A DNA stretch of 64,000 nt from Palsa-1150 sp036490515 (GTDB taxonomy: Bacteria; Myxococcota_A; Polyangia; Polyangiales; Polyangiaceae). Every line of letters starts with the position of its first letter. Position 1 is the stretch's first letter. Positions 18,701 through 25,634 of the stretch are shown piece by piece. The notes under the pieces are model-generated. The model saw only the letters and a list, made by a program, of their open reading frames with translations, was not told the DNA's origin and did not search any database. The translations under genes were made by a program, and so were the position numbers. Location: positions 71,659 through 135,658 of the forward strand of contig DASXDU010000014.1 of assembly GCA_036490515.1 (NCBI GenBank). The letters run 5' to 3'.

Positions 18701-21700
18701 GCGCGCGAGCATAGGTGTCGAAGGCGGACGCGTGATCCCCGAGTGCATCCTCGAAGAGGCGCGCGATGCGGTGGAGGAGCTCCACCTTCTGGAACGGATC
18801 GGTCGCGCGCTTGACCTGCACCTCGTGCACGCGAATGAGCCTCGGCCAGTCGCTCGTCGCCTCGTAGACCGGCTCGAGCACCGCGGCGGCGCCGAGCGGG
18901 TCCTTGTCCCCGTCCTTCAGCCCCTCGAGGGCCCGCAGCGTCGGCTCGTGATCCGGCTGCCGCCCGAGGATCTCGCGATAGAGCTCCACCGCCCGCGGGA
19001 CGTCTTCGAGGTGTTTCTCGTAGAGCTCCGCAATCCGGTACTGGAAGCTGATCGCCTCGTTCGGATCGCCGGTCATCTCGCTCTCGCGCGTCAGCACGGA
19101 GAGGAGCTCGTTCCAGTTCTTCGCCTGCTCGTAGAGCACGTCGAGCCGCGAGAGCGCCTGGAGGTCGTCCGGGTCGAGCTCGAGGATCTTCGTGTACGTG
19201 TCGATCGCGCGCGGGATGTCGCCCAGTTCGCGCTCGTAGACGGCGCCGACCTGGTAGTAGATGCCCTTCTTCTCGTCGACGTCGGCGACGAGGTCGGCCT
19301 TCTTCGCGTAGACGGCGAGGAGGTCCTGCCACCGCGACAGATCGAGGTAGCGGCGGATGAGGGCGTCGATCGCGCGGACGTCGTCCGAGTCGATCTCGAG
19401 CACTTTCGAGTAGACCGCGATCGCGGCCTCGGAGCGGTTGAGGACGTCCTCCTCGATGGCCGCCGCCTGGAAAAGGGCGTCCTTCTTGTCGAGCGGCTCC
19501 TCCAGGATCTCGCTCTTGCGCTGGAGGATGATCGAGAGTTCCTGGTAGCGCTCCGCCGTCCGGAACAGGCGCTCGAGTGACTCGGCCGCCGCGAGGCTGA
19601 GCGGGTCGATCTCGAGCACCTTGCGATAGAGAGCGATGGCCGTGTCGAGGTTTCCGAGGTCGTTCTCCTGGACACGCGCGCTCGTCATGTAGAGCGCGCT
19701 CGCGTACGTGGGATCGTCGATCTGCGCCGCGAGGTCCTGGAACACCTTCGCCAGGTCCTCGAAGCGGCCCGTCGCGCGGGCGACGCGATCGAGCTGCTGC
19801 TGCGTCGTCTCGTTGGCCGAGTCCTCCTTGAGGGCGCGGGCGAGGGTCGCGAAGGCCGACCCAAGATCACCGGCGGAGTCCTCGTAGAGCTGGGCCATCT
19901 GGTGGAGCAGGTCGACCCGGCGGCTCACGTCGTCGCTGCGACGGACCTGGACCTCGTGAACGCCGACGAGCTTCTGCCAGTCGCCGATGTGGCGGTAGAG
20001 CGGCTCGAGGAGGTCCGCGATGGTGAGCTCGTACTTCGCGTCCCGCCCGAGGCGCTCCAGCGCGGCGAGCGCCTGCGCATCGGTCGGCGATCGTTCGAGC
20101 ACCTGGCGGTACCCCTCGATCGCCACGTCGACCATGCCCATCTCGCCTTCGCGAAGGGCGGCGAGGCGGAGCATGAGCGCGAGCTGCGCTTCGTCCGTCG
20201 CGGCGAGGGCGAGCTGGGCCTCGAGGTTCTCGGCGAGCTCCGCCCACATCTTCTGGCGCGTGAACAGGTCGTCGAGCGCCTTGAGGGCGCGGTCGCTCGC
20301 GGGGTCGAGCTCGAGCACCTTCTTGTAGGCGGAGACGGCGTCCTCGGGCCGGCCGAGGCGCTCGTCGTAGATCTGCGCCATCGTGCCGTAGAGGCCTTCG
20401 CGGTCCTTGGCATCGTTCGTCTGCTCGATGCGGCGCTCGACCACACCGATGAGGTCCTGCCAGCGCTGGGTGCGCGTGAAGAGCTGCTCGAGCGCCGCCA
20501 AGGCGTGCGCGTCGCCCGGATCGATCGCGAGGACCTTGTAGTAGGCCTGCGCCGCCTGGTCGACGTCCCCGAGCCGGTCGTCGATGCCCGCGATGCGGAG
20601 CCAGTAGTCGCGCGAAAGCGCGGCGTCGGTGAGGCTCTCGGCGAGCTCCCCGTAGAGCGTCACGAGCTCGCGCTGCCCCCCGGACGTATCGGCGATGCTC
20701 TCGATCTCGTCGCGGGTCTCGGCGAGCGACGGGTCGTCGCGGAGCGCAGACGCGAGCGCAGCGAAGGCGTGCTTGAAATCGCTGACACGCTCGGCGCTGA
20801 TGCGCGCGGCCTTGCGCTTGAGCGCAACGCGCTTCTCGACGTCCCCCTCGTTGACGCTGAGGATCTCGAGCGCCGCGATGAGCTTCGCCCAGTCGCCCCG
20901 CTCTTCGTAGATGGACTCGAGGATCGCGGCCGCTTCTGCGCGGAGCTCGCCTGTGAGCATCGCCTCGAGAGCGACGCGCGCGCGTTCGTGCGTCGGATCG
21001 AGGAAGAGGATCTCGCGGTAGTTCTCGAGGGCACCGGCCACGTCCTCGAGGTGCTTCTCGAGCGTCTCGCCGAGGCGGTACTTGAGGTCGATGAGATCCT
21101 TCTCGCCGACGTCGAGCTCGATGCGCCGGCGCAGGACGTCGACGTACGGCTCCCAGCGGCCGAGACGGCCGTAGAGGACGTCGAGCGCTGCGAGTGCCTG
21201 CGCATCCGTGGCCTCGTCCTCGAGCACCTGGACGTAGGTCGCGATCGCCTTGTCGACGTCCTTGATCTCGTTCTCGTAGAGCTTCGCGATCTCGTAGTTG
21301 ATGGCGCGCTTCTCGTCGTTGGCGTTCGAGAGGTCGCGCTTCTTCTCGTAGATGCCGAGCAGGTCGGCGAAGCGAGACGTCTGGCGATAGAGCCGCTCGA
21401 GCGCGCCGATCGCCTCGGCGTTCTCGCCGTCCGCCTCGTAGACGGCGCGGTACGCCTGGAGGGCGTCGTCGATCTTCTGCAGGTAGTCGACCAGGACGCG
21501 GCCCAGCCGGAGCCGCAGCATGATGGCCGTCTGGCGCTCGCCATTCGTGTCTGCGTCGTCGATTGCCTTGCGGTACGCCGCGACGACTTCGTCCCAGCGG
21601 GACGTTCCCTTCGCCGCGCGCTCGACGTCCTCGCTCGTGCGCTCGTCGCCGGGGAAGAGCTCGAACGCCGAGAGGTAGCGGTCGAACGCCTTCTGCGGAT

Positions 21701-24134
21701 CCTTGACCTTGCCCTCGTAGAGGCCGGCGACCTCGCGATAGAGCTCGATCTTCGCTGCGGGGTCGCTCTCGTGACCGAGCTTCACCTCGATCGCGTTGGC
21801 CAGAGCCTTGGCGTTGTTCGCCGCCGTGTAGATCGGGATCAACGCCTCGGCGGCCTGGAGGTTGTCGGCCTCGAGCTCGAGGACCTTCTCGTACGCCTTG
21901 GCCGCGCGATCGAGCTTCTGCTTCTTGTCGGCCCAGAGCTGCGCGATCTTGAAGAGGAGGGAGATCTTGGCTGAGGCCCCCGTCTCCTTGGCCTCCTGCT
22001 GCTCGAGGACGCGGATGAACTCGTCCCACTTGCCGCTCTCGGCGTAGAAGACCTCGAGGTCGTCCCAGCGGCCGAGCGCGAGGTACTTCTTCTTGAGGGC
22101 GTCCTGCGCGCGACGGTCGTTGGGGTCGAGCGTGAGGAGGGCGCGCCACGCGTTGACCGCGCCGTCGTCGTTGTTGAGCCGCTCGCCGTAGATGGTGCCC
22201 AGCTTCGTCAGCACCTGGATCTTCGCGGGCGCGTCGTACGTGACCTCCGCCTGCCGCTCGAGCACCGTGGCGAGCTTGTCGAAGTCCTTCGCGCGCTCGT
22301 AGAGGCCCCCCAGCGCCGCAAGTGCCTCGGCGTTCGACTCGTCGTTCTGCAGGACCTCCTGCCAGAGATCGATGCACACCTCGGGCTTCTTGACGCGCTC
22401 GGTGGCGAGCTTGGCGATCTCGAGGAACTTGGCGCCCCGCGCTGCGCCGGGCGGCATGCGCTCCGCCTCCCGCCTCTGGAGGCCGAGGAGCTTCTCCCAG
22501 TCCCGCCGCTTCTCGTACATCTGGCGGAGGTACTCGACCGACTGCGCGTGATCGGGATCGATGGCGAGGACCGCCTCGTACGCCTTCACGGCCTCGGCCT
22601 GGTTGGCGAACTTCGAGACGTAGAGGTCTGCCGCCTTGGTGTAGAGCGAGACCTTCTCCTCGTCGTCGGGGACGAGCGCCGCGAGCTGGAGGAGCGTCTT
22701 GACGTACTCGTTGTAGCGCTTGGCCGCTTCCTGCTTGTCTGCTTGCCCGCGGAGCTCCGCGATCTTCGCGTCGTCCCCCGCGGCAGGCGCGGGAGCAGGA
22801 GCAGGAGCGGCGGCCACCGGCGCCGGCGAGGGGGTCACCGTAGCTGGCGTGGGGCTCGGTGCCGGGGCGGCGGCGCGCGCCGGAGGCTCGCTCTCCATCG
22901 GTACCGGAGCACGCGGCGTCGGAACCTCGGATGCCGGGACGGTGACGTCGTTGTTCGCGTGGACGGCCGCGGGAGCCGGCGTCGCGGGCACGTCGTTCGT
23001 CTTCGCCTGGCGGGCGGGCTGGAGCGACTCGCCGATCTGCGCCTCGAAGGCGCGGAGCTGCGGGTGCTCGGGCGAAACTGCGCTCAGCCGCTCGAACGAG
23101 TTGCGCGCGCGGATCAGATTTCCGAGCTGACGCCAGGCGATGACGCCCGCCTGCGCGAGCAGGAACGTGCTGCTGCCGTCGTTCGCGCGGGTCGCCGCTT
23201 CTTCGGCGAGGGTGAGCACGCGATCCCAGTCGCCACCCTTCTTCCCGTAGGCCTCGCGGAGAAAATAGAAGGCGCCCTCGTTCTCGGGGTCGAGCTTGAG
23301 CGCTTCCTCGAGGAAGCGCGCGCCGGTGTCGATGTTCTGGTGGCGGAGCACCCAGCGCGTACCCATCGCGAGGGCGAGCTTCGCCTTGCGGGTGCGATCG
23401 CTCGTCTGCTGGAGGATCTGGGCCTGCTCCTGCTCGAGGTTCGCGAAGCGGCCTTGCTCGGAGAGAAGGCCCTCGTAGAGCGCCGCGGCCTGGCGGTTCA
23501 GGGCGTCGGCAGCGTAGGCGCGGCCGAGCATCGCCTCGGACTCCTCGGGCGCGAAGCGGCGCGCGACGCGCGCGGCGCGCAGGAGGGCGCGCGACCTAGC
23601 CGCCGGATCCCGCGTGTCGTTCGACGAGCGCAGCAGACCCGCGATGTGCTCCTGCCAGTTGGCCGCCTCGAGCTGAACGTCCGCGAGACACGCGCTCGCC
23701 TCGGCGTTCTGGCCGCCGGAGGTCCCGATGCTTCGCGCGTAGGTCGCCGCGGCCTTCTCCCAGTCGCCCTGATCGCAGAGCACGTCGCCGAGCTCGAGGA
23801 GCAAGGTGCTGGCGCGCGAACCGTCCGCGCCGGCCTTGAGCTCGAGCTCGAGGAGCTTCTGGACCATGTTGAGTTTGCCCAGATCCCAGTAGACGTTGCG
23901 GGCCGCCTCGAGGCTCTCCGTCAGCGCCGGGTTGAGCTTGTACGCGTCCTGGAAGTGCTTCAGCGCCTTCACGCCGGCGAGAAACTTGGTCTCGAGGAGC
24001 CGGCCGAGTTTCAGGTGGAACTGCGCCTTCGCGGCATTCGCCGCCGAAGACGAGATCCCCTTCTCGAGCTCCTCGACCAGGCTTTGCCAGTCGCGGACGT
24101 TCTCCAGATACGAAAGTCGCTCCTCTAGCTCCAT
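12750..24134 (-). CDS. gltI: Giant tandem-TPR protein, GltI/AgmK-like, with degenerate M48 peptidase-like C terminus
   Basis: A 3794-residue protein, one intact frame of 11.4 kb. Residues 1-~365 are TPR-like without a signal peptide; ~368-450 is a Pro/Ala linker; ~460-3400 consists, by my reading, of about forty tandem modules of roughly 72 residues (two helical hairpins each) with a shared pattern EKIxLLxRIAxLYE, LGDxxxAIxxYRxVLExDP, ALxALExLY and xxWxxL. Residues ~3480-3794 resemble an M48 peptidase (PELYV..., ELTFIVGKHLSGYRGEHY, EITASRAGLL), but the HExxH is KHLSG at 3644-3648, so it should be inactive. Length and composition fit AgmK/GltI, the giant TPR protein of the Myxococcus gliding machine; the symbol rests on that and on the linked gltC-D-E-G genes. 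A GAGG precedes the ATG. Alternative: an unrelated giant TPR scaffold. Confidence 0.68.
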   Translation of the reverse strand: MELEERLSYLENVRDWQSLVEELEKGISSSAANAAKAQFHLKLGRLLETKFLAGVKALKHFQDAYKLNPALTESLEAARNVYWDLGKLNMVQKLLELELKAGADGSRASTLLLELGDVLCDQGDWEKAAATYARSIGTSGGQNAEASACLADVQLEAANWQEHIAGLLRSSNDTRDPAARSRALLRAARVARRFAPEESEAMLGRAYAADALNRQAAALYEGLLSEQGRFANLEQEQAQILQQTSDRTRKAKLALAMGTRWVLRHQNIDTGARFLEEALKLDPENEGAFYFLREAYGKKGGDWDRVLTLAEEAATRANDGSSTFLLAQAGVIAWRQLGNLIRARNSFERLSAVSPEHPQLRAFEAQIGESLQPARQAKTNDVPATPAPAAVHANNDVTVPASEVPTPRAPVPMESEPPARAAAPAPSPTPATVTPSPAPVAAAPAPAPAPAAGDDAKIAELRGQADKQEAAKRYNEYVKTLLQLAALVPDDEEKVSLYTKAADLYVSKFANQAEAVKAYEAVLAIDPDHAQSVEYLRQMYEKRRDWEKLLGLQRREAERMPPGAARGAKFLEIAKLATERVKKPEVCIDLWQEVLQNDESNAEALAALGGLYERAKDFDKLATVLERQAEVTYDAPAKIQVLTKLGTIYGERLNNDDGAVNAWRALLTLDPNDRRAQDALKKKYLALGRWDDLEVFYAESGKWDEFIRVLEQQEAKETGASAKISLLFKIAQLWADKKQKLDRAAKAYEKVLELEADNLQAAEALIPIYTAANNAKALANAIEVKLGHESDPAAKIELYREVAGLYEGKVKDPQKAFDRYLSAFELFPGDERTSEDVERAAKGTSRWDEVVAAYRKAIDDADTNGERQTAIMLRLRLGRVLVDYLQKIDDALQAYRAVYEADGENAEAIGALERLYRQTSRFADLLGIYEKKRDLSNANDEKRAINYEIAKLYENEIKDVDKAIATYVQVLEDEATDAQALAALDVLYGRLGRWEPYVDVLRRRIELDVGEKDLIDLKYRLGETLEKHLEDVAGALENYREILFLDPTHERARVALEAMLTGELRAEAAAILESIYEERGDWAKLIAALEILSVNEGDVEKRVALKRKAARISAERVSDFKHAFAALASALRDDPSLAETRDEIESIADTSGGQRELVTLYGELAESLTDAALSRDYWLRIAGIDDRLGDVDQAAQAYYKVLAIDPGDAHALAALEQLFTRTQRWQDLIGVVERRIEQTNDAKDREGLYGTMAQIYDERLGRPEDAVSAYKKVLELDPASDRALKALDDLFTRQKMWAELAENLEAQLALAATDEAQLALMLRLAALREGEMGMVDVAIEGYRQVLERSPTDAQALAALERLGRDAKYELTIADLLEPLYRHIGDWQKLVGVHEVQVRRSDDVSRRVDLLHQMAQLYEDSAGDLGSAFATLARALKEDSANETTQQQLDRVARATGRFEDLAKVFQDLAAQIDDPTYASALYMTSARVQENDLGNLDTAIALYRKVLEIDPLSLAAAESLERLFRTAERYQELSIILQRKSEILEEPLDKKDALFQAAAIEEDVLNRSEAAIAVYSKVLEIDSDDVRAIDALIRRYLDLSRWQDLLAVYAKKADLVADVDEKKGIYYQVGAVYERELGDIPRAIDTYTKILELDPDDLQALSRLDVLYEQAKNWNELLSVLTRESEMTGDPNEAISFQYRIAELYEKHLEDVPRAVELYREILGRQPDHEPTLRALEGLKDGDKDPLGAAAVLEPVYEATSDWPRLIRVHEVQVKRATDPFQKVELLHRIARLFEDALGDHASAFDTYARALPLDDGNEQTLGNIERLAMAVNRWPAVATLYDAQLDKLAENEDSRDRFVELGLRNAQVFEVQLEDVDGAIARYRRVVDADPENHGAIRALDRLYGQAEKWSELAAILAREAEIAQSPDEVLELKYRLGQVQQTRLGNLDEAIAAYRDVINAAPEHQATVEALEGLFSSGSKQVEVGEILEPLYRSMGEWDKLGSVYEAQLGHTKAQEDRLPAYYRLAELFEEKLLDPGKTLEVYIRALKEFPLDEKAGEEAPRLASGVDGGWETLANAYADVLGVHTDPAVQRSIGRRLARTFEDELGDIGRAEETYKYVLSVDASDTEALANLDRIYLSLESWQDLAQVLEMRVKATTDALDLVELYARLGELYETRLGDLPNAIRAYRRIFDDLDKAHEGSIAALARIYEHQSAWQELDAVYQRELENASGDSAEAEIRSKIAHLASDMLAQPERAIETWKAVLDLRGEDPEALHALSNLYESLGQWAKLVDILEREFDIASTDEDRVNILTRRARTTSDKLGRDDSALQDWNRVLDIDYANLAALRAMADVRRRQGDSNELVTALHQLVDRAASLLDGEELKEIFRELGKTYGDQLQQPYDAADAWRKLLEVGPDFEAMDALEGVYRGEEKWTDVIDVKMQRAEALTEPADKIEELRSVAGLWRDHAGDADGARAAYEKILEVDPTHDEAFTELEKLHNAAGRWEPLVELLLARLESREEISDKTELLRKIARVFEEKLDDKNQALDALVNALAMDFHDRDTARYIERMAQATGRWGEVIQTVSGWLKQQTQPQEKIRLCLHLAKWYGDDLGHPDYAQPYYAQIIQLDPQNVGAMRQLASLYKKAGNWQQMGATLTRALDVATNDVDRKEILNDLGELLDAQMNQTEQAITYFQRALEVDSHFVQPLENLERIFAARGQNRELVDVLQRKVPALKDSQEIATTKLRIAQLYESSLGDAPRAAQVFREVVDVDGTNLQGLRGLTRVYEVLENWPDLVTVLERQLEVVTTEREKIDVLMHLATLHEEHFLKADLAAQRLEQVLEIDPNNEDAYFKLERNYRKLRQWLDLINTYDRHIAATLERKTKVELFGAIAQVYADEVEDAERAIDAYKNIVDLDDTNVPALEALAKLYDKLGDAAQSIDFMTRVAELTSDSKQRVESFYRIGKALDEKLGDRVAAQERYEMARDLDPAHLQTLAALRQIALDASDFDKAARYLDQEQSYTQSPRQRARLLVDLGKLREEMLSDHASAVLAWEAAYEADAENEEAALPLVDEYVASNEWARAEPLLDMLVRKSGKRERGEQHNLQNKLGQVTAALGQDDKALKAYTAAHQLDLTDQVTIRGLADVCFRLKDWGSALTNYQKVLTALGEDETEARADVYYRLGCIKREQGQAKQAINNFEKALAVDSAHKPTLEALVSLYTELKDWKQSVAYRRQILDNVFEAEERFRMLNEIADVWNDNDKNPGKAIEALEEAREIQPLNPGLLHKLIALYQATENWSKMIDTLQTIAESEKDAGRKAKFLYTMAQLYRDKEGDQDKAVELFSEALDLNPQYLEAFERINKLLTAKKDWKALERAFRKMLRRMSTANISNPDLEFNLWHNLGLIYRDRLKDMQSAIEAFKMATRFKPDEAVERQILAELYEATDQTEAAVGEHALVLQKDPLRVDPYRSLYKLYLRMHEYDRAWCMCAALAFLRKTDEEEQRFFEDYKPHGMIQVKSRLDNEGWVKNLFHKDENVFIGKIFEMLTPAAIVAKTNQLRASKQLPVLDRRFKQDPATSTVTFAKTFGWAAQVLGVNMPELYVRNDVPGALMAVPATPPASVAGQTVLTGFTPQELTFIVGKHLSGYRGEHYIKNLFTTLNELKVILFAGVKIVMNEFTVPGEMATAVNTTAAELVKHMQPVQRESLRIVVQKWMEDGAKADLKRWMQAIEITASRAGLLLCADLEIAKKIIAAEPQQPGDLAPAEKMKELLVFSVSEQYFGLRKALGIAVG

Positions 24135-24568
24135 CGATAGCCTCGGTTCGTTCGACCGCTCAAGGGAAAGACACCGCGCTGTCGCACGTCCTCACGTCGC
24201 ACTCGCCAGTTGCCGACCGCTCACCACGCGGCGCGTGGCGGGGGACGGCGCAAAGCAAACGGTACCAGAGCGCAGGTTTCAAGTGGGCGGCCTTCGCCGC
24301 CTCTCCGCCCATCATTATACCGCCGACACACTCCGAATCTGATGGACAAATTCGCCTCCCACGAACGGGGAAGGAGCGGGCACGTTCATGCGGCCACGCG
24401 GCTGCGCGGCAGTGGCGCGCTGGACCGCGACGTCGCCTTCACCGGGCCACAGTGCGAGGATTGGAGCCGCGTCGGGGGAACCGAACCCGGTCGAGCTCGC
24501 AGTCGAGGTCGCGTGCCGCCCCACGGGCGCGGGCGCCGGGCGCACGGTTGGGCTTCGTTCTGCGTCCG
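24135..24568. other. 434-base non-coding gap between the TPR lipoprotein gene and the giant TPR gene
   Basis: No credible reading frame: the frames crossing it have no family match and no ribosome binding site. It must hold the promoter for the giant gene. On the minus strand a perfect TATAAT is found at 24319-24314, 180 bases before the ATG, but without a good -35 box. The half nearest the lipoprotein gene is very GC-rich with no U-run terminator. Confidence 0.6.
24314..24319 (-). promoter_or_regulatory. TATAAT -10 box candidate for the giant TPR gene
   Basis: Reading the minus strand, TATAAT is followed by GATGGGCGGAG and lies about 180 bases upstream of the giant gene's ATG. A perfect -10 hexamer is rare in DNA this GC-rich, which is the reason for noting it. 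No hexamer close to TTGACA is found at 16-18 bases; the best spaced hexamer is TCAGAT at 17. It may be activator-dependent or fortuitous. Confidence 0.35.
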
Positions 24569-25513
24569 CTACTGGAGCGAGCCGCCCATGCGCCGCGTGA
24601 TCTCCTGCGACTGGCTGCACTGGTCGGCGTACTTCACCGCGAGCGCGCCCTTGCAGGTGATCTTCCAGAACGACTGGAGCTGCTGGATCGCCTCGTTCTT
24701 GCGCGGCGGGTTCAGCTCCGAGTAGGCCGTGCCGAGGTTGAAGTAGGCCTCTTTGTGGTCGTTGCACTTGTTGGCTTCGCACGCCTTCTTCGCGGCCTCG
24801 TACTCGGTGACGGCGCGCGGGATGTCAGCCTTGTTCTCGTAGAGGCTCCCGAGCAGCGCGTGCAGGTTGAAGAGGTGCTTGTCGTCTTCCTTCGCAAACG
24901 ACAGCCCCTCGCGCAGCACCTGCTCGGCCTGATCGAAGAACATGAGGCGCGTGTACTCGTCGGCGAGCTCGACGTAGTACTGGGTCTCGTCGGGCTTGAC
25001 CTCGAGGGCCTTCGTCCAGTTCTGGATCGCGCCCGCCTCGTCGTCGGCGTGGATGAGAACCCACCCGAGTTCGCCGTACGCCTGGCCGAAGTTGGGATCG
25101 AGCTGGATGGCGGTCTGCAGAGGCGCCTTCGCATCCGCCCAGCTGCCCTGACCCTTCTCGGCGAGCTGGTCGAGCGCGTAGCCGTGACGGAAGTAGTAGT
25201 CGGCGTGCGTCTTCTTCTTGTCCGCCTTCTCGGCGGCTTCCTCCGCGTGCGTGCACGCGGTCGCCATCTTCTGGAAGTCCTCTTTCTTCTCGTACGCGAG
25301 CGCGAGCTTCCACCAGATGCGCGCGTTGTCCGGATCGAGCTTCGTGGCCTGCTCGTACTTCGAGATGGCCTCCTCGATGTTGGAGCTCTTCGCCTGATCG
25401 CCCTCGTTGGCGAGGTTCACCGCCTCGATGTTGTTGCGGCTGCACCCGGCGGCGAGGACGACGACGGCGGCGACGGCGGCGAGAGGGAGGACCCTCGTGG
25501 GATGGGCGCTCAT
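24569..25513 (-). CDS. TPR-repeat lipoprotein inserted between gltG and the giant TPR gene
   Basis: A 314-residue exported lipoprotein: signal VLPLAAVAAVVVLAAGC with lipobox LAAGC near residue 24. The mature protein is a continuous TPR solenoid of about six hairpins (for example AISKYEQATKLDPDNARIWWKLALAYEKK, AIQNWTKALEVKPDETQYYVELADEY, AVTEYEAAKKACEANKCNDHKEAYFNLGTAYSEL), ending in a disulfide-capable segment CKGALAVKYADQCSQ. It presumably sits on the periplasmic face of the outer or inner membrane and binds a partner. It is smaller than GltE and I cannot equate it with a named Glt protein. An intrinsic terminator separates it from gltG upstream, and 434 bases separate it from the giant gene downstream. 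Confidence 0.82.
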   Translation of the reverse strand: MSAHPTRVLPLAAVAAVVVLAAGCSRNNIEAVNLANEGDQAKSSNIEEAISKYEQATKLDPDNARIWWKLALAYEKKEDFQKMATACTHAEEAAEKADKKKTHADYYFRHGYALDQLAEKGQGSWADAKAPLQTAIQLDPNFGQAYGELGWVLIHADDEAGAIQNWTKALEVKPDETQYYVELADEYTRLMFFDQAEQVLREGLSFAKEDDKHLFNLHALLGSLYENKADIPRAVTEYEAAKKACEANKCNDHKEAYFNLGTAYSELNPPRKNEAIQQLQSFWKITCKGALAVKYADQCSQSQEITRRMGGSLQ

Positions 25514-25570
25514 GAATTCGGCGCGAGTTTACGGGAACGCTGCGTGCGGCGTCTACACGTTCGAGGCCAC

Positions 25571-25612
25571 AAAAAGACGAAGCGCGGCGAGCCCCGTGTG
25601 GCGCGCCGCGCT
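25571..25612 (-). terminator. Intrinsic terminator after gltG
   Basis: On the minus strand, 22 bases beyond the gltG stop, a perfect 9-base stem AGCGCGGCG/CGCCGCGCT with a 14-base loop is followed by TCGTCTTTTTG. The U-run and strong stem make a standard rho-independent terminator, which would separate the gltG transcript from the TPR lipoprotein gene whose ATG is at 25513. Confidence 0.8.
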
Positions 25613-25634
25613 CGACGTCCGCTCTCGGCGGAGC

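Noticed and set aside
12750..24134. CRISPR-like regular repeats in the giant gene
   Set aside because: The ~216-base periodicity is protein-module repetition with diverged DNA and no spacer structure.
24210..24725. Plus-strand frame of 171 codons in the gap before the giant gene
   Set aside because: Overlaps the end of the TPR lipoprotein gene antisense, no ribosome binding site, no family resemblance.
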